This document shows positions 44,800 through 52,508 of a stretch of DNA of 64,000 nt, in pieces. The notes under the pieces were generated by a model, which saw only the letters and a program-made list of their open reading frames with translations, was not told the DNA's origin and searched no databases. This stretch comes from Hominiventricola aquisgranensis (lineage in GTDB: Bacteria > Bacillota > Clostridia > Lachnospirales > Lachnospiraceae): contig NZ_JBBMFC010000005.1 in NCBI RefSeq assembly GCF_040096225.1, positions 1 to 64,000 of the forward strand, given 5' to 3'. Position 1 is the first letter of the stretch, and every line of letters starts with the position of its first letter. The position numbers and the translations under genes are program-made.

Positions 44800-45093
44800 C
44801 TATTCTACCGTCTTAGGCACTTTAAATGCATTGTCTTTCTTTGCCGGTGCATTTGCCAGTGTCTTTTCATGCTCATCACCATTTACAACTACATCCTCGC
44901 GGAATACGTTGTGTACCGGAAATACATGGGACATAGGCTCCACGCCCTCTGTATCCAGTTCATTCAGCATATCGATATAGTCCAGCATATTGCCCATATC
45001 TTTTTTTGCCTGTTCCTTCTCCTCAGGAGAAAGCTCCAGCTTTGCAAGGATACCGACATATTCAATTGTTTCATCAGAAATAATATTTGCCAT
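44800..45093 (-). CDS. gatC: Asp/Glu-tRNA amidotransferase subunit C
   Basis: A 97-residue GatC that wraps and stabilises GatA. Typical: IEYVGILAKLELSPEEKEQ, then MLDYIDMLNELDTEGVEP. Starts 27 bases after aspS. Confidence 0.94.
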   Translation of the reverse strand: MANIISDETIEYVGILAKLELSPEEKEQAKKDMGNMLDYIDMLNELDTEGVEPMSHVFPVHNVFREDVVVNGDEHEKTLANAPAKKDNAFKVPKTVE

Positions 45094-45120
45094 CGTATTT
45101 CTCCTCTTTTATTAATCTGC

Positions 45121-46452
45121 TTATGGCTCCAGTCTGGACAGGTCACGCGGATACAAAGTAGTCTCACGCACATTATCCTCGCCGACCAGCTTCATAGTCA
45201 AACGCTCCAGACCGATTCCCAGTCCACCGTGAGGCGGCATACCATAACGGAAAGTATCCAGATACTGCTCCAGACCTTCCTGATCCATTCCTTTTGCTGC
45301 GATCTTCTCGATCAGCATGTTGTAATCATGGATACGCTGACCACCGGTGGTAATCTCCAGACCATGATACAGAAGGTCAAAGCTTAAAGTATAACGGTTA
45401 TCCTCCGGATCATCCATCGCATAGAACGGACGCTTTTTGGACGGATAATGAGTTACAAATACAAAATCTGCATCGTACTCTTCTTTGAAATACTGTCCGA
45501 TCAGGGTCTCCTCTTCCGGTTCCAGATCGAACGGGTTACGGATCTTACGGTTGTATTTCTCTGCTACCAGCTCTTTTGCCTTATCAAAACGAACAGCCGG
45601 GATCTTGTCTACCTTCGGAAGAGTGATGTTCAGGATCTTCAGCTCCTTTGCATACTCTTTTTCCAGAAGCTGCATGGTATACTGCAGGAATCCGGTCTCC
45701 ATTGCCATGATATCTTCAAAGCTGTCGATGTATCCCATCTCAAAGTCCAGAGAAGTGTACTCATTCAGATGTCTCTTGGTGTTGTGTTTCTCTGCACGGA
45801 ATACCGGTGCCGTCTCGAATACACGATCAAATACTCCTACCATCATCTGTTTGTAGAGCTGCGGAGACTGCTGCAGCACTGCCGGACGATGGAAATACTC
45901 CAGTTTGAACAGGTTTGCTCCACCCTCGGCACTCTTTGCACCGATCTTTGGAGTATGGATCTCAGTAAAGCCTTCCTGATACAGGAAATCACGGAAGCCT
46001 CTTACAATACCTTCCTGAATCTTGAATTTTGCACGCTCTTTGATATTTCTCAGAGATACAGAACGCATGTTGAGCTTTGCATCCAGAGAAGTGTTCAGTT
46101 TCCATTTTGCAATCGGAAGCGGCATGGGTGCACTCGGAGCGGAGAGGATCTTGATGCCTCTGATCCGTACTTCAATTCCACCTGGAGCACGCTGCTCTTC
46201 ATTAAGAATGCCCTCTACTTCTACAGTACAAGCCTCTTTCAGATCTTTCAGATCAAATCCGGACTTTCCTTCCTCATATACGCACTGCAGAAGTCCGTCT
46301 CTCTTACGAAGTACCACGAATGCCACATCACCCATATCACGGATGGTATGAACAGCTCCGTTTACCTTGACTGTCTGACCGATCAGCTCTTTGTTCTGCA
46401 GCTTGGCAAGCTCGAGCAGGTCTGTCGTCTTAACACCTGTCATAAATTCCAT
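45121..46452 (-). CDS. aspS: aspartyl-tRNA synthetase, archaeal type (probably non-discriminating)
   Basis: A 443-residue class IIb synthetase of the short archaeal/eukaryotic AspRS form, without the bacterial GAD insertion. OB-fold at about 20-110, class II motif 2 as FRAEKHNTKRHLNEYTSLDF, and motif 3 GGLGIGLERLTMKL followed by LYPRDLSRLEP. HNT...RHLNE marks AspRS rather than AsnRS. Operon with gatCAB strongly suggests that it charges tRNA(Asn) with Asp for transamidation; a second, bacterial-type AspRS may exist elsewhere. AGGAGG nine bases before the ATG; T-box leader upstream. Confidence 0.92.
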   Translation of the reverse strand: MEFMTGVKTTDLLELAKLQNKELIGQTVKVNGAVHTIRDMGDVAFVVLRKRDGLLQCVYEEGKSGFDLKDLKEACTVEVEGILNEEQRAPGGIEVRIRGIKILSAPSAPMPLPIAKWKLNTSLDAKLNMRSVSLRNIKERAKFKIQEGIVRGFRDFLYQEGFTEIHTPKIGAKSAEGGANLFKLEYFHRPAVLQQSPQLYKQMMVGVFDRVFETAPVFRAEKHNTKRHLNEYTSLDFEMGYIDSFEDIMAMETGFLQYTMQLLEKEYAKELKILNITLPKVDKIPAVRFDKAKELVAEKYNRKIRNPFDLEPEEETLIGQYFKEEYDADFVFVTHYPSKKRPFYAMDDPEDNRYTLSFDLLYHGLEITTGGQRIHDYNMLIEKIAAKGMDQEGLEQYLDTFRYGMPPHGGLGIGLERLTMKLVGEDNVRETTLYPRDLSRLEP

Positions 46453-46541
46453 GTTTCATTTCCTCCTGAATCTGTTGTCCGGGTACGGGGTTGCTTATAT
46501 TGTTCGCAGTGCACGCTCGACACACTGCTCATTGCTCACAC

Positions 46542-46813
46542 AAAAAACGTCCCGTCCCGGAATATTTAGTTACAATACTCCGGGACGGGACGATCCATTC
46601 AATCTCCCGCGGTACCACCCGCATTGAGCAGTCATCCTGCTCCTCTCTTTCCTGCATGTAACGTATGCCTCGGGTATGGCCTACTAGATTTCGACCATCC
46701 AGCTCCCAGGTGTTCCCTTTGTCTGCTCCTCCAAATGACGCTCTCAGTCGGTGACGTCATATTCCTGTCGGTCTCTGCATGACAAGAGTCCTGTTCTTCG
46801 CCTTTTCATATCA
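46542..46813 (-). promoter_or_regulatory. T-box riboswitch of aspS-gatCAB operon
   Basis: The T-box core GGGTGGTACCGCG lies at 46620-46608, followed by a terminator with a 14-bp CGTCCCGTCCCGGA stem and a T6 run (46592-46542). Stem I occupies about 46805-46690. I could not fix the specifier loop with certainty; GGGAACACC at 46717-46709 offers AAC (Asn) at 46714-46712, which would suit the operon, or CAC if read after GAA. Uncharged tRNA would stabilise the antiterminator and turn the operon on. This covers most of the 420-base gap 46453-46872. Confidence 0.9.
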
Positions 46814-46819
46814 AATCCA

Positions 46820-46848
46820 ATCCTAGCATAAAACATACGTAAATGCAA
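46820..46848 (-). promoter_or_regulatory. promoter of T-box leader
   Basis: TTGCAT (46848-46843), 17-bp spacer, TAGGAT (46825-46820). Confidence 0.72.
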
Positions 46849-46872
46849 GGGGTTTTGCTTTCTAATTTTCCT

Positions 46873-49008
46873 TTAATTTTCCGCATACACAGCAAAAGCC
46901 AGATCCACGTTTTCCACTTCTTCCGGTGCATACAGTGCACCGTCTGCATAGAGATCCCATGCACTCTGATAATAGAGGAAATCCGTCCGGATTACACAAT
47001 CCGGATTGCGCAAGGTCACTTCTATGGTATAGGTCTGTGTCCGCTCCGGCACAATTCTGTCAAATGCAATCGTATACGCAGACATGCATGGAGCTTCTGC
47101 GCCTATAACCTGACCGGAAGCCACTGCCACGCCACTTTCATCCCACACCGTCACATCATAAACGGAATCATTAGCTGCTCCATCCCAGTTTGCCACCCAC
47201 AAAGCAATGTGGTCAAATGCTTTTCCAGTTGTAAATGTCTGTGAAAAGTGTTCCTGTAGCGTCAATTCATTGCTGCTCTCCTGATCTTGTAATACCGAAT
47301 AGCTTCGCACCGGTTCTCCGCTTCGATGCACCACTGCTGCAGTTCCAAGGAACACCACCAGTACCGTTACACCGCAAGCTGCCAGCGCTGTCCGAGCTGA
47401 AGGAAGCGACTTGATGAAGCGATGGACATCCGCTTCCAGCAGACACATACCGTCCGCCGCTTCTGCGAGGATCAGAAGCATAAATGGGATACTGTATGCC
47501 TGATCCACTTCCCAGATCAGATAGAACAGATACGCTCCACACAGATTGATTGAGAAGATGTCAAGGAAACTTCTCTGCCGCTTCAACGCACGCCAGATCA
47601 GTGCCAGCAGCAGAAGTCCTGTCAACATTCCATGATAGCTGTGCAGATACAGCGCCAGATAATCTGCGCGCCCGCCATTCAAATATTTCTGTAACGGTGA
47701 CGTACTCTGCATCGTCCGGAACAATGCATAATAATCATCCGTTCCATCAGAAAATGCCACACGCATCTTATTGCGGAACAGGGTCAGCATCCCAGCTGGT
47801 CCCATATCAGCAATCCGTTCTTTCAGACGTTCTACATCTGCTGCCGTCCGTTCTTCCCTGGTAGAGAAGGAGCCTGTATAAGCATCATCTGCACTGTTGT
47901 ACTGACCATCTCCCTGGGCACTCATCATGATCCAGTGGACTGTTGGATAGCCCGTCTCTGATGGATCAAATCCTGCATAGTGATCGCGGATCTTGCCATA
48001 TGCGGCAAATACCAGCAAAAGTCCTGCCACAAAGCACACAACTGAGATGACTGACTGCTGAACTGCCCGTCGAAAATGTTTCCCACGCTCTGAGGCTGTA
48101 CTTCCATCCGAATCTGTGGACGCAGTACCAAAATAACTGATTTCCTCTTTTACACCGCCGATCTGCAGCACCGTATACATCACAATCGAGCACACAGTCA
48201 GGATCACCGTTGCCCGGATCTCATACCCCACTGCCAGTAATGCTCCGGTCAGCAGATACTGGATCCATTTTTTCCATAATAGTTTCTGCCTTCTGGCTTT
48301 ATCATACAGCCAGACTGCTCCCATGGAAAATGTAAGGGAGATCGTGGAGGTATAATACATCTGTCCCAGCAGATACCACAGAGGATTCCCCATAGTCAGC
48401 AGCAGAAAGCAGATAGCCCGGCGCCTGGAGCGATATCGGGTGATCAGCCGGAAGGTACAGTAAAATCCCACATTCATAAACAAAATGTTTACAATTTTCA
48501 CCGCATCCATCCACCAGATTCTGGGAACCCCAGCTAATTCCACTACCTTCAGCCACACGCAGGTAAACAGACACATAGGAATGTTGTTGGGATATTTCAT
48601 AAAATAATTTTTAAAATGAGTCTGCCCAATTGTGCCACCCTGCTCCACCAATGCCACTGCTGCATCAAAGATCTTCAGATGATCCTGACGAAGAGAGCTT
48701 CTGACCGTCAGCACAAACAGCACCTGCACCGCAAACATCGCGATCACCAGCAGTGGGACTGCCCTCCGCCAGTGCTTCTCGATCCATGGTTCTGCGATCC
48801 TGAACAGTTCCAGATACAACACGCAAAACAAAAAAGAGGTTCCCAGCAAAAAAGCGGGAACCATTTTTCCATGCAGGATTCCCTGGAGTACAGCGGCATT
48901 ATTTAATGTATCCACAGCACCATAAAAAACATAGGCACTGACAGGGATCAATATGGCAAAGAGCACCAGATAGACTGCTCTTTTACATCCGTTCCAGAAA
49001 TCCGTCAT
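46873..49008 (-). CDS. polytopic membrane protein, GT39/PMT-like
   Basis: A 711-residue protein with about eleven membrane helices over the first 540 residues and a soluble C-terminal domain (about 575-711). The first external loop carries SSLRQDHLKIFDAAVALVE, an acidic motif like that of lipid-linked-sugar glycosyltransferases of the GT-C fold, and a KNYFMKYPNNIP segment follows. It probably moves a sugar from a lipid carrier, but no acceptor can be named. Its ATG overlaps the dapF stop (TAATG), so it is translationally coupled to dapF. Confidence 0.72.
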   Translation of the reverse strand: MTDFWNGCKRAVYLVLFAILIPVSAYVFYGAVDTLNNAAVLQGILHGKMVPAFLLGTSFLFCVLYLELFRIAEPWIEKHWRRAVPLLVIAMFAVQVLFVLTVRSSLRQDHLKIFDAAVALVEQGGTIGQTHFKNYFMKYPNNIPMCLFTCVWLKVVELAGVPRIWWMDAVKIVNILFMNVGFYCTFRLITRYRSRRRAICFLLLTMGNPLWYLLGQMYYTSTISLTFSMGAVWLYDKARRQKLLWKKWIQYLLTGALLAVGYEIRATVILTVCSIVMYTVLQIGGVKEEISYFGTASTDSDGSTASERGKHFRRAVQQSVISVVCFVAGLLLVFAAYGKIRDHYAGFDPSETGYPTVHWIMMSAQGDGQYNSADDAYTGSFSTREERTAADVERLKERIADMGPAGMLTLFRNKMRVAFSDGTDDYYALFRTMQSTSPLQKYLNGGRADYLALYLHSYHGMLTGLLLLALIWRALKRQRSFLDIFSINLCGAYLFYLIWEVDQAYSIPFMLLILAEAADGMCLLEADVHRFIKSLPSARTALAACGVTVLVVFLGTAAVVHRSGEPVRSYSVLQDQESSNELTLQEHFSQTFTTGKAFDHIALWVANWDGAANDSVYDVTVWDESGVAVASGQVIGAEAPCMSAYTIAFDRIVPERTQTYTIEVTLRNPDCVIRTDFLYYQSAWDLYADGALYAPEEVENVDLAFAVYAEN

Positions 49009-49859
49009 TATTCCAGACCCTCCGGCAGAGTGATCTCACCATCGAATACGGTCGTTGCCGGGCCTGTCATGTATACACATCCATCTTCTTCGTTCCACTC
49101 GATCTCCAGGTCTCCGCCCAGCAGATGAACCAGAACACTTCGGTCACACAGCCCATTCAGCACAGCAGCCACAGCTGTTGCACAGGTTCCCGTTCCACAG
49201 GCAAGGGTCTCTGCGGAACCACGCTCCCAGACTCTCATCTCCATGGTCTTGCGATCCAGCACTCTGACGAATTCCGTATTGGTACGCTTCGGAAAACGTT
49301 CATGACTCTCAAACAGCGGTCCGTAAGTCTCCAGCGGGAACTCCTTCACCGGTGTATCAATGAAGATCACTGCATGAGGATTCCCCATGGATACGCAGGT
49401 CATCTTCCATTCCCTGCCTCCAGCCTCAATTGCTTCTGCAACCACAGGCTCTTTCTCTGCTTTTACCGGGATCTCACTGGCTTTCAGGATTGGTTTACCC
49501 ATATTGACACGAACCTTGGACACTTTTCCATTTTCTATGGTTAATTTCAGATATTTGATACCGGCAAGGGTATCCACACTGATCTCATCCTTGTCTGTCA
49601 GACCATAATCATACACATATTTTGCCACACAGCGGATCCCGTTTCCACACATCTCTGCCTGAGAACCATCTGCATTATAAATATTCATCCGAAAATCCGC
49701 ACGATCCGAACTTCCGATCAGAATCAATCCGTCAGATCCGATTCCAAAATGACGGTCACTGACGATCTTTGAGATCTCTGCCGGATCTTTCAGTTCCTTT
49801 TTCGTACAGTCCACATATACATAATCGTTGCCGATTCCATGCATTTTTGTAAATTTCAT
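49008..49859 (-). CDS. dapF: diaminopimelate epimerase
   Basis: A 283-residue PLP-independent epimerase converting LL- to meso-diaminopimelate for lysine and peptidoglycan. Both catalytic cysteines are visible: AEMCGNGIRC and ACGTGTCATA. FTKMHGIGNDYVYVD is the N-terminal signature. The ATG at 49859 has AGGAGG seven bases upstream, better than the frame start at 49880. Confidence 0.96.
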   Translation of the reverse strand: MKFTKMHGIGNDYVYVDCTKKELKDPAEISKIVSDRHFGIGSDGLILIGSSDRADFRMNIYNADGSQAEMCGNGIRCVAKYVYDYGLTDKDEISVDTLAGIKYLKLTIENGKVSKVRVNMGKPILKASEIPVKAEKEPVVAEAIEAGGREWKMTCVSMGNPHAVIFIDTPVKEFPLETYGPLFESHERFPKRTNTEFVRVLDRKTMEMRVWERGSAETLACGTGTCATAVAAVLNGLCDRSVLVHLLGGDLEIEWNEEDGCVYMTGPATTVFDGEITLPEGLE

Positions 49860-49918
49860 AATGAAACCTCCTGCTATCACTATCTTTTACTATACCAAAA
49901 AGGCCGCTTTCATACAAG

Positions 49919-50467
49919 CTATATCTTTGTCATACTAATGACCATCTCTGCGGTCTCAGTCAGCGATGTACCGCTGTCCATACTGCATTTCTGAATATAT
50001 CGATGGGCTTCTTCCTCCGTCATATGATTTCGCTCCATCAGAATGGATTTTGCTTCCCACAGAACCTTTTTCTCCGCTTCTGAACGCTGCTTTGGCTTTG
50101 CTCTCAGTTTTTTTCTGCGTCGCGTCTGGTTCATGCACATCATTTCCAGTGTGTTCATCAGATCATGAACCTTCAGCGGCATGGATACACAGACAATATC
50201 ACGGTCACCGCACTCCGAACAGACCCTATGGGACGCCAGCAAAAGCATATCAAATCCCTCAGGCAGCGAATTTTTCAGATCAAAATAATACATATCTGAA
50301 AATTTATATCCACTTATAATGATCCCGTCATTCATCATATCTATGTAATTGAGTACCTGCGACCCCTGGGTACAGACAGCCGTCACATCATACCCGTGCC
50401 GCGACAGCAGATTGCGGATACTCTTTCCATCCTCTGGTTTGGGAAGGACCACAATTATACTGTTCAA
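49919..50467 (-). CDS. ANTAR domain regulator with pseudo-receiver
   Basis: A 182-residue protein with an N-terminal receiver-like fold (about 1-110) and a C-terminal ANTAR RNA-binding domain (about 118-180, SEAEKKVLWEAKSILMERNH ... EEAHRYIQKCSMD). The phospho-acceptor Asp expected around residue 50 is absent: the strand reads GIIISGYKFSD. So it is probably not controlled by phosphorylation. ANTAR proteins act by antitermination. It is 49 bases after glnA, the place where a clostridial glnA-linked antiterminator (called GlnR in C. saccharobutylicum) is known. Confidence 0.86.
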   Translation of the reverse strand: MNSIIVVLPKPEDGKSIRNLLSRHGYDVTAVCTQGSQVLNYIDMMNDGIIISGYKFSDMYYFDLKNSLPEGFDMLLLASHRVCSECGDRDIVCVSMPLKVHDLMNTLEMMCMNQTRRRKKLRAKPKQRSEAEKKVLWEAKSILMERNHMTEEEAHRYIQKCSMDSGTSLTETAEMVISMTKI

Positions 50468-50516
50468 ACTTCAACTCCCCTTTCTGTTTTTGTATGGTAA
50501 AAACAAAAAGGTCCGC

Positions 50517-51848
50517 CTAAACTCTCAGCAGATAACTGTCGATCTCCCACTGGCTTACCTGGGCATTATATTCTTCCCATTCCTTCTTCTTGGCATCTGC
50601 GATCTTCGCACACATCTCTTCACCCAGTGCCTCTTTCATCAGCGGATCTGCCTCAAATTCCTGGATTGCCTCTCCCAGATCTCTTGGAAGGATTTCCACG
50701 CCGTTTGCCTCCAGTTCTTCCAGTGTCATGGCATTCATATTGGCATCCATACACTCCGGCGGCAGAATCTGATTCTTAATTCCGTCCAGCCCCGCATGAA
50801 GGCATACAGCCAGCGCCAGATACGGATTGCAGGCAGGATCCGGGGAGCGAAGCTCAATTCTGGTATCCTCTCCTCTGGTACCAGGAATCCGCACCAGCGG
50901 TGTCCTGTTCTTTGCCGACCATGCAATATAGGTCGGTGCCTCAAAGCCCGGGATCAGACGCTTATAAGAATTAACGATGGGATTCAGGATCAGCGTCATG
51001 GCTTTAATATGTTTGAAAATACCACCCAGGAAATAATATGCCTCCTGGCTTAATCCATATTTATCCCTGGGATCCTGGAAAATATTTTTGCCATCTTTGG
51101 ACAGAGACATGTTAATGTGCATGCCGGATCCATCCACACCATTTTTCGGCTTCGGCATAAACGTAGCATGGAGACCATGACGTTTGGCAATGGTCTTCAC
51201 CACCAGCTTAAAAGTCATAATGTTGTCTGCTGTTGTCAGTGCATCCGCATACTTAAAATCAATCTCATGCTGTGCCGGAGAATTCTCATGATGAGAAGCC
51301 TCCACTGCAAATCCCATGTCCTCCAGCGTGAGGATCATGTCTCTTCTTGCATTTTCACCAAAATCCAGTGGGCTCATATCAAAATAGCCTGCCTGCTCGT
51401 GGGTGATCGTTGTCGGCATTCCATCATCGTCCACATGATACAGGAAGAATTCGCATTCCGGTCCTACATTGAACGTGTATCCCATGGATTCCGCCTCGCT
51501 TATGATCTTCTTCAGCACATAACGGGGATCTCCCTCATAACAGCTTCCATCCGGGCGGTACACATCACAGATCAGACGCGCCACCTTGCCCTGCTGGGGT
51601 CTCCACGGAAATGTAGCAAAAGTGCTGTAATCCGGGTACAGATACATATCACTCTCTTCCACCCGCACAAATCCTTCCACTGAGGAACCGTCAAACATTA
51701 CTTTGTTATCCAGAGCATTTTTCAGATGACTGGAAGTGATCGCAAGGTTCTTCATATTTCCAAACAAGTCGGTAAACTGGAGTCTGATAAACTCCACATC
51801 TTCGTCTTCTACCATTTCCAGAATATCTTTTTTCGTGTATTTACTCAT
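50517..51848 (-). CDS. glnA: glutamine synthetase type I (GSI-alpha)
   Basis: A 443-residue ammonia-assimilating enzyme of the short GSI-alpha class. FTDLFGNMKNLAI near the N-terminus, catalytic VGPECEFFLYHVD, HATFMPKP and GSGMHINMSLSKDGKN, and NPYLALA-type C-terminal residues. The short form lacks the adenylylation-site insert, so feedback inhibition rather than covalent control is expected. GGAGCAG precedes the ATG. Its leader has a terminator hairpin (51926-51960) right after the start of transcription and an inverted repeat (TGACAATT/AATTGTCA, 51911-51881). Confidence 0.96.
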   Translation of the reverse strand: MSKYTKKDILEMVEDEDVEFIRLQFTDLFGNMKNLAITSSHLKNALDNKVMFDGSSVEGFVRVEESDMYLYPDYSTFATFPWRPQQGKVARLICDVYRPDGSCYEGDPRYVLKKIISEAESMGYTFNVGPECEFFLYHVDDDGMPTTITHEQAGYFDMSPLDFGENARRDMILTLEDMGFAVEASHHENSPAQHEIDFKYADALTTADNIMTFKLVVKTIAKRHGLHATFMPKPKNGVDGSGMHINMSLSKDGKNIFQDPRDKYGLSQEAYYFLGGIFKHIKAMTLILNPIVNSYKRLIPGFEAPTYIAWSAKNRTPLVRIPGTRGEDTRIELRSPDPACNPYLALAVCLHAGLDGIKNQILPPECMDANMNAMTLEELEANGVEILPRDLGEAIQEFEADPLMKEALGEEMCAKIADAKKKEWEEYNAQVSQWEIDSYLLRV

Positions 51849-51925
51849 CTCGGCTGCTCCTTTTCTCGCATATATTGTGTGACAATTCCTTCTATATCAA
51901 TAAATTGTCAATCATCTGTATTTAT

Positions 51926-51960
51926 AGAAAAAGGGCGTACTTCCTTACGAAAACGCCCTT
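51926..51960 (-). terminator. terminator hairpin in the glnA leader
   Basis: AAGGGCGT (51960-51953) pairs with ACGCCCTT (51938-51931), with an inner TTTC-GTAA-GGAA, followed by TTTTC. It begins within about 10 bases of the predicted start, so transcripts can end after about 40 nt unless it is overridden. Confidence 0.7.
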
Positions 51961-51973
51961 GTTTCTAAAGGAA

Positions 51974-52002
51974 AATATAACAGCCGGAAGGCTCTTTGTC
52001 AA
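51974..52002 (-). promoter_or_regulatory. glnA promoter
   Basis: TTGACA (52002-51997), 17-bp spacer, TATATT (51979-51974). Its -35 box coincides with that of the divergent promoter at 51996-52024. Confidence 0.8.
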
Positions 52003-52024
52003 TAACTGGATTTCTACATAGAAT
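51996..52024 (+). promoter_or_regulatory. promoter of Cys/Pro repeat gene
   Basis: TTGTCA (51996-52001), 17-bp spacer, TAGAAT (52019-52024). It overlaps the glnA -35 box base for base on the other strand. Confidence 0.65.
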
Positions 52025-52046
52025 ATAACAGAAAGGAGTTGAAAAT

Positions 52047-52403
52047 ATGAATAATTATATCTGGATTCTGCTGTTGCTCATCCTCTTTGGCGGCTCTGGC
52101 AATGGCTGTAACTGTGACTGTGGAGGCAATCGGCCGCGTTGCAATGACAGACCATCTGGAAAACCCTGTGGTCCGGGGTCAGGTTCTGGCTTCCCACCTC
52201 CACCGCCTGCCCCCTGCGACTGTGGATGCCGGAAGGAAGAGCCTTCCTGCCCAGGTCCTTCTTCCTGCCCAGGTCCTTCTCCCTGCCCAGGTCCTTCTCC
52301 CTGTCCGGGACCTTCTCCCTGTCCGGGACCTTCTCCACGTCCGGTTCCACCGCCACCTCCGCCACGTCCTCCCTATGACAACGGATGTGGCTGTGCCCGC
52401 TGA
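52047..52403 (+). CDS. small Cys/Pro-rich repeat protein with N-terminal hydrophobic segment
   Basis: A 118-residue protein of no family I recognise. Residues 4-15 (YIWILLLLILFG) are a short hydrophobic segment directly followed by Gly/Cys-rich sequence with CNCDCGGN and CDCGCRKEE. Residues about 67-100 are six-residue repeats of the type CPGPSP, then a polyproline run and a CGCAR end. Cysteine and proline content is extreme. AAAGGAG lies eight bases before the ATG. Similar short exported Cys-rich proteins occur near sporulation genes in clostridia, so a spore-coat or envelope role is possible, but this is inference. The repeat DNA makes length variation between strains likely. Confidence 0.75.
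   Translation: MNNYIWILLLLILFGGSGNGCNCDCGGNRPRCNDRPSGKPCGPGSGSGFPPPPPAPCDCGCRKEEPSCPGPSSCPGPSPCPGPSPCPGPSPCPGPSPRPVPPPPPPRPPYDNGCGCAR
52246..52335 (+). repeat. five 18-bp tandem repeats within the Cys/Pro gene
   Basis: Five in-frame units of CCTGCCCAGGTCCTTCTT type (units at 52246, 52264, 52282, 52300, 52318), the later ones with silent changes (GTCCGGGACC). Each unit encodes six residues. Confidence 0.85.
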
Positions 52404-52464
52404 TGTCTTCAGTCTGAGACATTCCAGACCACTGTCATGCCAAAGTATTAATCTCAAAATGCAG

Positions 52465-52488
52465 AGTCACCGCCAGATGACGGTGACT
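52465..52488. terminator. hairpin between convergent genes
   Basis: AGTCACCG/CGGTGACT with an 8-nt loop; weak T tracts on both sides. It serves the Cys/Pro gene and perhaps the DUF6020 gene. Confidence 0.6.
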
Positions 52489-52508
52489 TGTATTTTGTAT
52501 GCAAAACT

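Noticed and set aside
44341..46569. Two long plus-strand open frames of 348 and 373 codons
   Set aside because: Antisense to gatA, gatC and aspS; no domain content.
52246..52335. Short direct repeats as a possible CRISPR array
   Set aside because: Units are 18 bp, contiguous without spacers and in frame with a protein; it is a coding minisatellite.
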